Assembly (NCBI GenBank): GCA_937919625.1
Contig: CALFRK010000105.1
Location: 1-35,196 of the forward strand
Direction: 5' to 3'
DNA from: an uncultured Ilumatobacter sp.
GTDB taxonomy: Bacteria; Actinomycetota; Acidimicrobiia; Acidimicrobiales; Ilumatobacteraceae
Length of the DNA stretch: 35,196 nt
A program made the position numbers and the translations under genes. Position 1 is the stretch's first letter, and every line of letters starts with the position of its first letter. Below the pieces are notes generated by a model. That model did no database searches, was not told the origin of the DNA, and saw only the letters and a list, made by a program, of their open reading frames with translations. Below, piece after piece: positions 27,745 through 33,846 of this stretch.

Positions 27745-29235
27745 GTGAGTAACCCAACAACCGGCACGCTCGTAGCGGAACACTTCGACGTGTTGATCGT
27801 CGGAGCCGGCATCTCAGGTATCGGCGGCGCCTATCACTTGCAGCAACGCTGCCCGACCAAGAGTTTCGTCCTGCTCGAGACGAAGGAAACCTTCGGCGGC
27901 ACCTGGGCTCAGCACACCTATCCGGGCATCCGCTCCGACAGCGATCTGTACACGTTCGGGTACAGCTTCAAGCCGTGGACCGGTCCGCCGATCGCCGCCG
28001 CCGGGGAGATTCTCACCTACCTGAACGAGGTGATCGACGAGAACGATCTGCGTCGCCACATCCGCTACCAGCACACGATTGTTGGCGCCGACTGGTCGAG
28101 TGCGGCCAAGCACTGGGTGCTCGACGTCGAGCGCAGCGACACCGGCGAGATGCTGCGCTTCACCTGCGGCTTTTTGTGGATGTGCGCCGGCTACTACCGC
28201 CACTCCGAGGGTTACACACCCGATTGGCCAGGTATCGACCAGTACCTCGGTCGGATCGTGCATCCCCAAACATGGCCGAACGATCTCGACTACATGGGCA
28301 AGCGCGTGCTGGTGATCGGCTCGGGCGCCACCGCAGCCACGATCATCCCGGCGATGGCCGACGACTGTGAGCAGATCACGATGCTGCAGCGTTCGCCGAC
28401 CTATTTCTACCCACGACCGAACTCGGACGAGCTTGCCGACACGCTACGTGAGCTCGAGATTCCCGACCAGTGGGTGCACGAGATCATGCGCCGCAAGATC
28501 CTGCGCGAAGGTCACATCGTCCATCAACTGTCGGCCGAGCACCCCGATCTCGTGATCAACGAGTTGCTGACCGCGGCGCGCGGCTACCTGGGCGATGACT
28601 TCGACATCGATACCCATTTCCGGCCGAGCTATCGGCCGTGGACACAGCGAATCGCGGTGGTGCCGGACGGCGACTTGTTCAAGGGAATCCGCAGTGGCAA
28701 GGTCGACGTGGTCACCGATCAGATCGACACGTTCACCGAGAAGGGCGTCAAGCTGGTGTCGGGCACCGAGCTCGAGGCCGACATCATCGTCACCGCCACC
28801 GGGTTCAATCTGAATGCTCTCGGCGATGCCGAGATGACGCTCGACGGGCAACCGATCGACTACGCCGACTCGGTCACGTACCGCGGCATCATGTTCTCGG
28901 GGATCCCGAACATGTCGTCGGTGTTCGGCTATCTGCGAACCAGTTGGACCATGCGGGCCGACCTGATCTCCGGCTTCGTGTGCCGTCTGCTGAACCACAT
29001 GGACGAGCTCGGCGTCACGGTGTGCACACCCACGATCGCCGAGGCCGACGACGATATGGAGCGCAAGCCGTACATTCCACCCGACGAGTTCAACCCTGGC
29101 TACATGATCCGCGGGCGCGACCTGATGCCCAAGCAAGGCCCTCACGCGCCGTGGGCGGCAACCAACGACTACTACCTCGAAAAGGACGAGATCCCGGCGA
29201 TCGATCTCGACGAACCTGAGTTGCAGTATCGATAA
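27745..29235 (+). CDS. Class B flavin monooxygenase (Baeyer-Villiger type)
   Basis: An NADPH- and FAD-dependent oxygenase of 496 residues. The FAD Rossmann motif GAGISG is at 20-25, followed by GGTW and the YPGIRSDSDLYTFGYSF segment typical of this group. The fingerprint FxGxxxHxxxW(P/D) is seen as YLGRIVHPQTWP (167-178) with Tyr replacing Phe. A second nucleotide motif, VIGSGATAATI, follows, then the DIIVTATGFN motif. GTG 27745 is the first start after the sigma gene and gives a normal N-terminus. The ribosome site is weak. Likely substrates are ketones or related compounds; specificity is unknown. Confidence 0.92.
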   Translation: MSNPTTGTLVAEHFDVLIVGAGISGIGGAYHLQQRCPTKSFVLLETKETFGGTWAQHTYPGIRSDSDLYTFGYSFKPWTGPPIAAAGEILTYLNEVIDENDLRRHIRYQHTIVGADWSSAAKHWVLDVERSDTGEMLRFTCGFLWMCAGYYRHSEGYTPDWPGIDQYLGRIVHPQTWPNDLDYMGKRVLVIGSGATAATIIPAMADDCEQITMLQRSPTYFYPRPNSDELADTLRELEIPDQWVHEIMRRKILREGHIVHQLSAEHPDLVINELLTAARGYLGDDFDIDTHFRPSYRPWTQRIAVVPDGDLFKGIRSGKVDVVTDQIDTFTEKGVKLVSGTELEADIIVTATGFNLNALGDAEMTLDGQPIDYADSVTYRGIMFSGIPNMSSVFGYLRTSWTMRADLISGFVCRLLNHMDELGVTVCTPTIAEADDDMERKPYIPPDEFNPGYMIRGRDLMPKQGPHAPWAATNDYYLEKDEIPAIDLDEPELQYR

Positions 29236-29251
29236 GCGTTGCCGACAACGG

Positions 29252-29279
29252 TTGCTCGCCCAGCGCTACCCGGTATCGT
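29252..29279 (+). promoter_or_regulatory. Promoter of tRNA-Asn
   Basis: TTGCTC (29252-29257) and TATCGT (29274-29279) with 16 bp between them predict a start near 29286, a few bases before the tRNA 5' end. Confidence 0.5.
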
Positions 29280-29291
29280 GTCGTTCGCCAT

Positions 29292-29367
29292 TCCGGGATA
29301 GCTCAGCTGGCAGAGCGGCTGACTGTTAATCAGCATGTCGCAGGTTCGAGCCCTGCTCCCGGAGCCA
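29292..29367 (+). tRNA. tRNA-Asn (GTT), CCA encoded
   Basis: A full cloverleaf: acceptor TCCGGGA (29292-29298) pairs with TCCCGGA (29357-29363), D arm GCTC/GAGC, anticodon stem GCTGA/TCAGC around the loop CTGTTAA with anticodon GTT, and T arm GCAGG/CCTGC with TTCGAGC. The discriminator base is G (29364), and the CCA end is encoded at 29365-29367. Confidence 0.96.
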
Positions 29368-29369
29368 TG

Positions 29370-29406
29370 CAACAGGGTCCCAAGTGTGGGACCCTGTTGG
29401 TGTTTT
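29370..29406 (+). terminator. Strong intrinsic terminator between the two tRNAs
   Basis: A perfect 13-bp stem, CAACAGGGTCCCA (29370-29382) and its complement (29387-29399), has a 4-nt loop and is followed by TGTTTT. It starts three bases after the tRNA-Asn CCA and ends two bases before the next tRNA. Confidence 0.9.
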
Positions 29407-29407
29407 C

Positions 29408-29480
29408 GGGGCGGTAGCTCAGTGGTTAGAGCATGGGACTCATAATCCCCTGGTCGTGGGTTCGATACCCACCCGCCCCA
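29408..29480 (+). tRNA. tRNA with CAT anticodon (elongator Met or Ile2)
   Basis: Acceptor GGGGCGG (29408-29414) pairs with CCGCCCC (29473-29479), discriminator A. D arm GCTC/GAGC, anticodon stem around the loop CTCATAA (anticodon CAT), and T arm GTGGG/CCCAC with TTCGATA. The CCA end is not encoded (CCG follows). It is not initiator-like, since the acceptor is fully paired. The D-loop AGTGGTTA and TGGTCG variable region resemble bacterial tRNA-Ile2, but elongator Met fits as well. The 3' half is repeated twice downstream. Confidence 0.9.
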
Positions 29481-29482
29481 CC
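29441..29482 (+). repeat. Attachment-site repeat, copy 1 (inside the tRNA)
   Basis: The tRNA 3' half from CATAAT to the base past the acceptor end recurs at 31529-31570 with one mismatch and at 32643-32682 (40 bp) with two. A direct repeat of a tRNA 3' half beside integrase sequence is the classic sign of att sites for tyrosine-recombinase elements. Confidence 0.88.
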
Positions 29483-29675
29483 GCAATTCCGCAAGTTCAT
29501 GGAGACCTACGGCCAGGAGATGGGATTCAGCATCACTCAGGTAGCGATGCGCGCCGGCCACGATCCGTCGATCGCCGCGAAGCACTACAGCGGTCGAGTC
29601 GCTGAGACAGATCGAGCGCTCGCGAATGCTGTGGCGTCGCTGCTCGCCCCACCGAACGAGCCGAGCAAGGAGTAA
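29481..29675 (+). pseudogene. Tyrosine recombinase (integrase) C-terminal remnant
   Basis: Directly at the tRNA end the frame encodes PQFRKFMETYGQ..., 64 residues resembling the C-terminal catalytic end of phage-type integrases: an HxLR-like box (here PQFR, His lost), AMRAGHD for the GH motif, and KHYSGR containing the active-site tyrosine. The rest of the gene (N-terminus, first catalytic Arg) is missing; the reading frame upstream is just the tRNA. The AAGGAG before the next gene lies at its 3' end. Confidence 0.8.
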
Positions 29676-29679
29676 TGTC

Positions 29680-29934
29680 GTGTTTGTGAGCGCAACGCCC
29701 TCCGCCCTGCGAGACGAGGCTCTCGCGCTGCCCGCAGAGCAGCGCGCCGAACTCGCGGTGGAGCTGCTCGCCAGTCTTGACGACGACATCTCGGAGGAAG
29801 ATCCCGACGAGATCGACCGAGCGTGGGGCGACGAGATGCTGCGCCGCTCGGCGCAGATCGCCTCCGGCGAAGTTAAGACGCTGACCTGGGACGAGGTGCT
29901 CGCCCAGGTCGCTGAGAACCGCCGTTCGCGGTGA
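29680..29934 (+). CDS. Addiction-module antitoxin component
   Basis: An 84-residue acidic protein. Its opening, SALRDEALALPAEQRAELAVELLASLDDD, matches the short 'putative addiction module component' family (TIGR02574-like), whose members pair with ParE/RelE toxins. The GTG start follows AAGGAG (29667-29672) by seven bases. A second GTG two codons later is possible. The stop overlaps the toxin start by four bases. Antitoxins of this type neutralise the toxin by direct binding and usually repress the operon. Confidence 0.85.
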   Translation: MFVSATPSALRDEALALPAEQRAELAVELLASLDDDISEEDPDEIDRAWGDEMLRRSAQIASGEVKTLTWDEVLAQVAENRRSR

Positions 29935-30251
29935 CCCGCAAGATCGAATACCACCCCCTTGCCGCGGCTGAGGTCGTGCGTGCAGAGGCCTGGTACGAGA
30001 AGGAGACTGCGGGATTGGGTGATCGGTTCCTCACCGCGGTTGAGGCGACCGTGGTACGCGGCAGCCGCTGGCCGAACGCCGGCAGGGCCGTTGTGATCGC
30101 ACCCGACGGTACGGTCGTCAACCGCAAGATGCCAGTCGGAGGATTCCCGTGGGCCGTCGGCTACGAGGTCACCGACGAGAAGCTGTTCGTGCTCGCTGTG
30201 TTCCACCAGCATCGCAGGCCGGCGTACTGGACCGACCGCACCAGCGCTTGA
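29931..30251 (+). CDS. ParE/RelE-family toxin
   Basis: A 106-residue basic protein with the ParE/RelE superfamily pattern: EYHPLAAAEVVRAEAWYE, then GLGDRFLTAVEATV, and the final beta strands with RKMPVGGFPWAVGYEV and FVLAVFHQHRRPAYW. It overlaps the antitoxin (GTGA), as expected for a toxin-antitoxin pair. Whether it acts on gyrase or on translation cannot be told. Both genes look intact. Confidence 0.87.
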   Translation: MTRKIEYHPLAAAEVVRAEAWYEKETAGLGDRFLTAVEATVVRGSRWPNAGRAVVIAPDGTVVNRKMPVGGFPWAVGYEVTDEKLFVLAVFHQHRRPAYWTDRTSA

Positions 30252-30253
30252 GG

Positions 30254-30280
30254 CTGGGGCCCGCTGCCGGCCGACCCCAG
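30254..30280 (+). terminator. Possible terminator of the first toxin-antitoxin operon
   Basis: CTGGGG (30254-30259) and CCCCAG (30275-30280) form a 6-bp stem with a 15-nt loop that can itself fold (GCCGGC), three bases after the toxin stop. No T tract. Confidence 0.4.
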
Positions 30281-30724
30281 TCCGAGTCAAACGCTCGAGA
30301 TCGACCGATGGATTCAGAAGCCGATGTCGAGTCCGGGTGGTTCTGGTCGGAGCCCGTGCTGTACGAGTTCGGGACGAGTCTGCTCCGACCCGGTGAGCGG
30401 TATCGACACCACGTCGCGTATGACTTCGGTATTGTGCCGCAACGGGCGCGTGACACCCGTTGACCCGGGATCAGCACGCACGGTGGTCCGATGCATCAGG
30501 CCCGATCCGATCAAGGTCCCGAAGCGGTGTCGCGACAGCTGACTGCTGCTACGAGGCGATGGCGACCTCGCCGCGTCCACACCGGCGGAAGCTGTCACGA
30601 CGTCACAAGGGCCGACCGCTCGATATCGCTCCGCGTAACCACGTCAAGAACAGACGGCAAGCGCCGCAGTGCGGCCCAAGTTCCGCGCCAAGGAATCTCG
30701 CTGAGTTCGTTGCTCGACGGGTGC
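30281..30724. other. Gene-poor stretch inside the tRNA island
   Basis: No gene can be supported. A 51-codon frame at 30308-30463 (MDSEADVESGWFWSEP...) has protein-like composition, no ribosome site and no recognised family; it may be a relic. The rest looks like decayed sequence. Confidence 0.5.
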
Positions 30725-30994
30725 TCAGGTGAGTCGTTCGAAGCGCTGACGTGCGCCTTGGCGAGTCATGCCGAGTTGAGTGCCGATCACACCCCAAGAT
30801 GCGCCGTCACGGTGAGCTCGCAGCGCTGCGGCCTCGATCCGACTGTCGGCGTCGCGTCGCGCTGCTGCGGCGGCGCGAAGTTCAGACAGGGCATCGGATT
30901 GGACAACGACGTAGTCATCTCCTGAATCGAAATCGCTCACGATTGATTCGGCTTCGGCTTGGCTGAGTTCTCGAGGGTGCTTGGTGGTCTTCAT
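30725..30994 (-). CDS. HTH antitoxin-like protein
   Basis: An 89-residue protein. The N-terminal part is acidic (VSDFDSGDDYVVVQSDALSEL); the C-terminal half is a helix-turn-helix, AALRAHRDGASWGVIGTQLGMTRQGARQRF. Its ATG overlaps the stop of the upstream toxin-like gene (ATGA). It most likely is the antitoxin and autorepressor of that pair. It looks intact even though its partner is frameshifted. Confidence 0.8.
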   Translation of the reverse strand: MKTTKHPRELSQAEAESIVSDFDSGDDYVVVQSDALSELRAAAAARRDADSRIEAAALRAHRDGASWGVIGTQLGMTRQGARQRFERLT

Positions 30995-31259
30995 TGAGGG
31001 TCGCCTCCTGATGTTTCGATCATGATCAAGTACTTGTCGCGGGCGGTCATGGCGTGGATCACGTAGTCCTGGTCCTCGGTTTCGATGACGCCGACTTCAA
31101 GCAGCCGCGCCGTCGCGTCCGGCCCAATGAGCATCGTGAAGTCCGGTTGGCCTGGTCTCGTGATGGCAGCGATTGAATTGTTGATGGCGTGGCGGATGTT
31201 GTCGTCGGTGATGCCGTGCTTGCGATGCCGTGCTTGCGAGCGCTCGGCCGAATCTCCAC
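30991..31259 (-). pseudogene. Toxin gene broken by a 14-bp duplication
   Basis: The natural start is GTG 31259, 7 nt after a TACAGT box. It reads MEIRPSARKHGI and then shifts frame at a 14-bp tandem duplication (31210-31237), ending at 31059 after 66 residues. Removing one copy restores an 84-residue protein: MEIRPSARKHGITDDNIRHA..., LIGPDATARLLEVGVIE and DYVIHAMTARDKYLIMIE. This resembles small toxin-like proteins with the pattern ARKHG...GPD...IHAM.AR.KY. The 104-codon frame beginning at 31305 only appears intact because it starts upstream of the promoter in another frame. The downstream antitoxin overlaps by four bases. Confidence 0.75.
31210..31237. repeat. 14-bp perfect tandem duplication
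   Basis: GATGCCGTGCTTGC occurs twice with no gap (31210-31223 and 31224-31237). Fourteen bases shift the reading frame of the toxin gene on the minus strand. The identity of the copies suggests a recent event. Confidence 0.95.
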
Positions 31260-31295
31260 TGCGACAACTGTAGTTGTCGCAGCTGGTTTCGGCAA
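31259..31295 (-). promoter_or_regulatory. Toxin-antitoxin promoter with palindromic operator
   Basis: On the minus strand TTGCCG (31295-31290), a 17-bp spacer and TACAGT (31272-31267) form a near-consensus promoter whose -10 box ends 7 nt before GTG 31259. An 11-bp inverted repeat, CTGCGACAACT (31259-31269) with its complement (31272-31282), 2 bp apart, is centred on the -10 box and reaches the start codon. This is the expected operator for autorepression. Confidence 0.8.
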
Positions 31296-31333
31296 CTCGT
31301 GGCACGCAGTGATCGACGGGACGTTCGCGAACT

Positions 31334-31372
31334 CAGTCTGAGTAGGGGAGTAGCCGTCCCCAGTTCAGACTG
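31334..31372. other. Strong two-stem hairpin
   Basis: CAGTCTGA (31334-31341) pairs with TCAGACTG (31365-31372); inside, GGGGA (31345-31349) pairs with TCCCC (31357-31361) around a 7-nt loop, with 3-nt symmetric bulges. CTCAG/CTGAG flanks add weak outer pairing. It could be a terminator or an element recombination site; no T tract follows. Confidence 0.6.
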
Positions 31373-31528
31373 GAGCTGAGATGTCGGAATCCTGCTCGGC
31401 ATCCAACATTCCATCCAACATACTGGGCGATACTGCGTGGGATTGGACGACCCGAGATGGACGACGTGTTGGAATAACACCAGCTAGATGGCATCAGACG
31501 ACACGAGGCGAACGAGTTCGCGTTGACC

Positions 31529-31570
31529 CATAATCCCCTGGCCGTGGGTTCGATACCCACCCGCCCCACC
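31529..31570 (+). repeat. Attachment-site repeat, copy 2
   Basis: Forty-two bases match the tRNA 3' half (29441-29482) with a single T-to-C change. The tRNA 5' half is absent, so this is not a functional tRNA. Unlike copy 1, the bases after it read CCA-G. Confidence 0.88.
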
Positions 31571-31817
31571 AGGTCAGAGGCTATTTTCTGCCGAGACGGT
31601 TGATTTCTCCTGGGACATACGGGCCGTTTTCCACCACTCCAGGGGGCACGGCCGACAATCGAGACATTGCCCTCCGGCACGTACCGCGCCGGCGTGACGT
31701 CTCACGAAGGCAGCAGCCGCGGCGAGTCCGGATGGCGGGCGTCAGACGGACAGTCACTGTGGCAGTGTTTTCGACATGTGGTGAGCATGTAGTCGAGAAG
31801 CGGCCCGGAACTCGCCG
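31571..31817. other. Gene-poor stretch after att copy 2
   Basis: This 247-bp stretch holds no supported gene, promoter or repeat. Open frames here are shadows of the MazF-like gene or antisense reads of the tRNA repeat. Confidence 0.5.
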
Positions 31818-32144
31818 TCACCCACAATCGGTCGCGACCGCAAGAGCACTGCAGATCTCCCGCATTCGCGAGCCGCTCAGCGCGCCGATTCGGTCGACGA
31901 GCGTGGTGATCGATACCGATTCGACGGAGTCGAGGTTGATCGCGCTTCGACGCCCGATCGGGTCGTCGCCGGGCTCTAGGACGACCTCGCTCGGCAGGCC
32001 ACGGATGGTCGTCGTGCACGGCGCGATCAAGGCCCGCCTAATTCTCGGGATGGCAGCATCGCGAGACAGCACCACGACTGGTCGTCGCCCAATCTCGGGC
32101 GGCTCGCACCACCACAGCTCACCTCGCCTCGGGAGAACGGTCAT
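31818..32144 (-). CDS. MazF/PemK-family toxin
   Basis: A 108-residue protein with the MazF/PemK fold signatures: LPRRGELWW at the N-terminus, [27 protein letters not shown] and INLDSVESV. Family members are ribosome-independent mRNA endonucleases. The start is ATG 32144, overlapping the antitoxin stop by four bases; the frame open to 32186 shadows the antitoxin gene. It looks complete. Confidence 0.88.
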   Translation of the reverse strand: MTVLPRRGELWWCEPPEIGRRPVVVLSRDAAIPRIRRALIAPCTTTIRGLPSEVVLEPGDDPIGRRSAINLDSVESVSITTLVDRIGALSGSRMREICSALAVATDCG

Positions 32145-32380
32145 GTTGCAGCTGCTGCGTCGCGGAATGATGCGAGATCGCCCCACTCGTCTGGTTCGTC
32201 GATCGGATGGGCGCCGTACGCGGTGGCGTAGGCTTGATCGATCTCGGCGGTGCGGTACCGTGCGAGCAGCGCCGTCAACGCCTCGTCGATGAGCTCGGCG
32301 TCCGTCGTGCCGGCCAGCGCCTTACGAGCGCCGTCGAGGAGTTCGCGGTCGACGGTGGTGCTGAGTCGCGTGCGAGCCAT
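32141..32380 (-). CDS. Ribbon-helix-helix-type antitoxin of the MazF pair
   Basis: A 79-residue protein starting [20 protein letters not shown], a typical ribbon-helix-helix DNA-binding start, followed by a helical arm and an acidic toxin-binding tail ([15 protein letters not shown]). ATG 32380 is chosen over the longer open frame to 32530, whose extra part has no protein-like character. The gene precedes and overlaps the MazF-like toxin. Confidence 0.82.
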   Translation of the reverse strand: MARTRLSTTVDRELLDGARKALAGTTDAELIDEALTALLARYRTAEIDQAYATAYGAHPIDEPDEWGDLASFRDAAAAT

Positions 32381-32382
32381 GC

Positions 32383-32416
32383 CATGATCATGCCACGAAG
32401 ATGCCACACCCGGCAA
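32383..32416 (-). promoter_or_regulatory. Promoter and possible operator of the MazF-type module
   Basis: On the minus strand TTGCCG (32416-32411) is followed after 18 bp by CATGAT, which ends 6 nt before ATG 32380. The palindrome CATGATCATG (32383-32392) covers the -10 box and is a candidate antitoxin site. The -35 box is identical to that of the module at 31259. Confidence 0.5.
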
Positions 32417-32642
32417 CGGGGTTGGGAGGGTCGGCGGAACAACCCGCGAATCACTCGAGCGTTGCAACCACCGATTGAGTCCAAGGATCCTCAACCGAAC
32501 GGTCGCGGCAGCTCGCGGTGGCTTCGCCATGGCTCAGCTACCTGCTGCGAGACATCGGCCGCGCTCACGAAGGTCGTGTCGGGCGTCGTTCGACCTGGGA
32601 TTCTGTGTCAGAAGTGGTCGCGTTTGACCAGCTAGACCACCT
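32417..32642. other. Non-coding stretch before att copy 3
   Basis: About 226 bp without a supported gene. Nothing but low-grade inverted repeats was seen; probably decayed element DNA. Confidence 0.45.
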
Positions 32643-32682
32643 CATAATCCGCTGGTCGTTGGTTCGATACCCACCCGCCCCA
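32643..32682 (+). repeat. Attachment-site repeat, copy 3
   Basis: Forty bases match the tRNA 3' half with two substitutions (positions 9 and 18 of the repeat). The two changes break tRNA pairings, so this is not a gene. It is directly followed by a second, different integrase remnant. Confidence 0.85.
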
Positions 32683-32683
32683 G

Positions 32684-32824
32684 ATCGCCGACGGTATGCC
32701 GGTCAAGACCGTCATCAAGCGCCTCGGCCACACAAGCGCGTCGGTGACGCCGAACACCTACGGCCGCTGGCTGCCGAAACAAGACCGTGAGGCCGCCGAC
32801 GTGATCGCGCGGTTGCTCGCCTGA
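32684..32824 (+). pseudogene. Second tyrosine recombinase C-terminal remnant
   Basis: The frame starting right after att copy 3 encodes 46 residues: IADGMPVKTVIKRLGHTSAS, then VTPNTYGRW and DREAADVIARLLA. This is the C-terminal end of an integrase, with the LGH motif and the active-site tyrosine in NTYGRW. It is not a copy of the remnant at 29481, whose GH and Tyr segments differ. The rest of the gene is absent. Confidence 0.82.
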
Positions 32825-32841
32825 CGTGCACATGATCAGCT

Positions 32842-32864
32842 CGCGGGCGTCTTCTGCTCCCGCG
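32842..32864 (+). terminator. Possible terminator after the second integrase remnant
   Basis: CGCGGG (32842-32847) pairs with CCCGCG (32859-32864) around an 11-nt loop, 18 bases after the integrase stop. No T tract. Confidence 0.4.
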
Positions 32865-33249
32865 CTCAGCTCGCACCGATTGCCGATTCGCTCAGCGACA
32901 ACGACTGATCTGTAGCGCCCCTCCCATGGCATTCGCCAACACTGGACGCAACCATTTCCGCACACGTGTTTCCTGCGATCGTCTATGGTGACGACACCAG
33001 TCACAGGTGAGCGGCGACGGGGTGTCGTTTCCCGGATCAGTGGCACGGTTGGGAGTGTTCGGGCTCGCGATTACGACCGACTTCGAGTCGACGTGCCGGT
33101 GCCGCTGGACCGATAGGAAGTGCCGATCCCGGACGGGTTGCCATTCCGCCGAGGGGCGTGAGCCCGGGCGTCGAGACGCGGTCAGCCGATCGGGGGCGGT
33201 GGGTTATCGAGAACTCAACCTGCTACGAACGGGGGTCGATGAAGATGGG
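32865..33249. other. Region upstream of the ECF sigma gene
   Basis: About 385 bp without a supported gene. The sigma frame stays open back to GTG 33007, but the encoded stretch is Arg/Cys-rich and unlike a sigma N-terminus. TATGGT at 32984-32989 could be a -10 box; no GGAAC-type ECF promoter was found. Confidence 0.45.
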
Positions 33250-33846
33250 ATGGGGTCACGACCGTTGAGTGACGGCGACGTTTGCAGTGTGGCGGGTGAC
33301 GAGCCGTTCGACCAGACGTTGGCTGCGGCGCGGGCAGGCGACGGCGGCGCGTTCGAGCAGCTGTTCGTGTCGATGAGTCGTCGGGTTCGTTCGTTCGTGG
33401 CGCTTCGCGGGGCTGGTGATCCCGATGGCATGGTGAATGACGTCTTCTTGAAGGTGTTCACGAACTTGAACGGTTTTGCCGGCAACGAGATCCAGTTCCG
33501 AGCATGGGTGTACAAGATCGCACGGAACACGCTGATCGACGAGGTTCGGCGGAGCGAGCGGCGGGTCGACGAAACAACCCTCGACGCGGCCCACGAGATC
33601 GTGATCGAGAGCGGCGACGTCGAGGTCGAGGCAATCGACCGATTGGGCGACGGCTGGGTGCTCGCTCAACTCGACGTGTTGACACCAGAGCAACGCGAGG
33701 TCGTCATATTGCGCGTTGTGTCGGACCTCACGATTGAAGCGATCGCCGAGGTCCTCGGCAAACGGGTCGGCGCCGTCAAGGCCATGCAACGGCGGGCGTT
33801 CCGCACGCTCGCCAAGAATCTCGACCATCAGGCCGTACCCCAATGA
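33250..33846 (+). CDS. ECF-type RNA polymerase sigma factor
   Basis: A 198-residue sigma factor with only regions 2 and 4. Region 2 covers about residues 33-105 (DGGAFEQLFVSMSRRVRSFV, DVFLKVFTNL, FRAWVYKIARNTLIDEVRR). Region 4 covers about 138-190 (LTPEQREVVILRVVSDLTIEAIAEVLGKRVGAVKAMQRRAFRTL). ATG 33250 is chosen because it starts just before the conserved part. The stop overlaps the next gene by four bases (ATGA), which suggests the next product controls it. Confidence 0.9.
   Translation: MGSRPLSDGDVCSVAGDEPFDQTLAAARAGDGGAFEQLFVSMSRRVRSFVALRGAGDPDGMVNDVFLKVFTNLNGFAGNEIQFRAWVYKIARNTLIDEVRRSERRVDETTLDAAHEIVIESGDVEVEAIDRLGDGWVLAQLDVLTPEQREVVILRVVSDLTIEAIAEVLGKRVGAVKAMQRRAFRTLAKNLDHQAVPQ

Noticed and set aside
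29172-30290. 372-codon minus-strand frame with GGWVSNPRPGDYESHALTTELPPR
   Set aside because: It reads antisense through both tRNA genes and the ParE-type module. The familiar string comes from the tRNA sequence.
30991-31305. Intact 104-residue toxin starting at 31305
   Set aside because: That start lies upstream of the clear promoter and operator, and the first 25 residues have no family character. The natural frame starts at 31259 and is broken.
31381-31533. 50-codon plus-strand ORF ending at att copy 2, with a GGAG upstream
   Set aside because: No recognisable family and no promoter; the stop falls at the att repeat. Too little to support a gene.
31333-31680. Minus-strand frame containing GRVGIEPTARGLWV
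   Set aside because: The GRVGIEPT string is the antisense translation of a tRNA 3' half, a well-known spurious protein motif. It only marks att copy 2.
32642-33046. Minus-strand frame containing GRVGIEPTTSGL
   Set aside because: Same artefact, arising from att copy 3.
33007-33249. N-terminal extension of the ECF sigma factor from GTG 33007
   Set aside because: The stretch is Arg/Cys-rich, lacks a ribosome site and is unlike sigma N-termini; ATG 33250 is sufficient.
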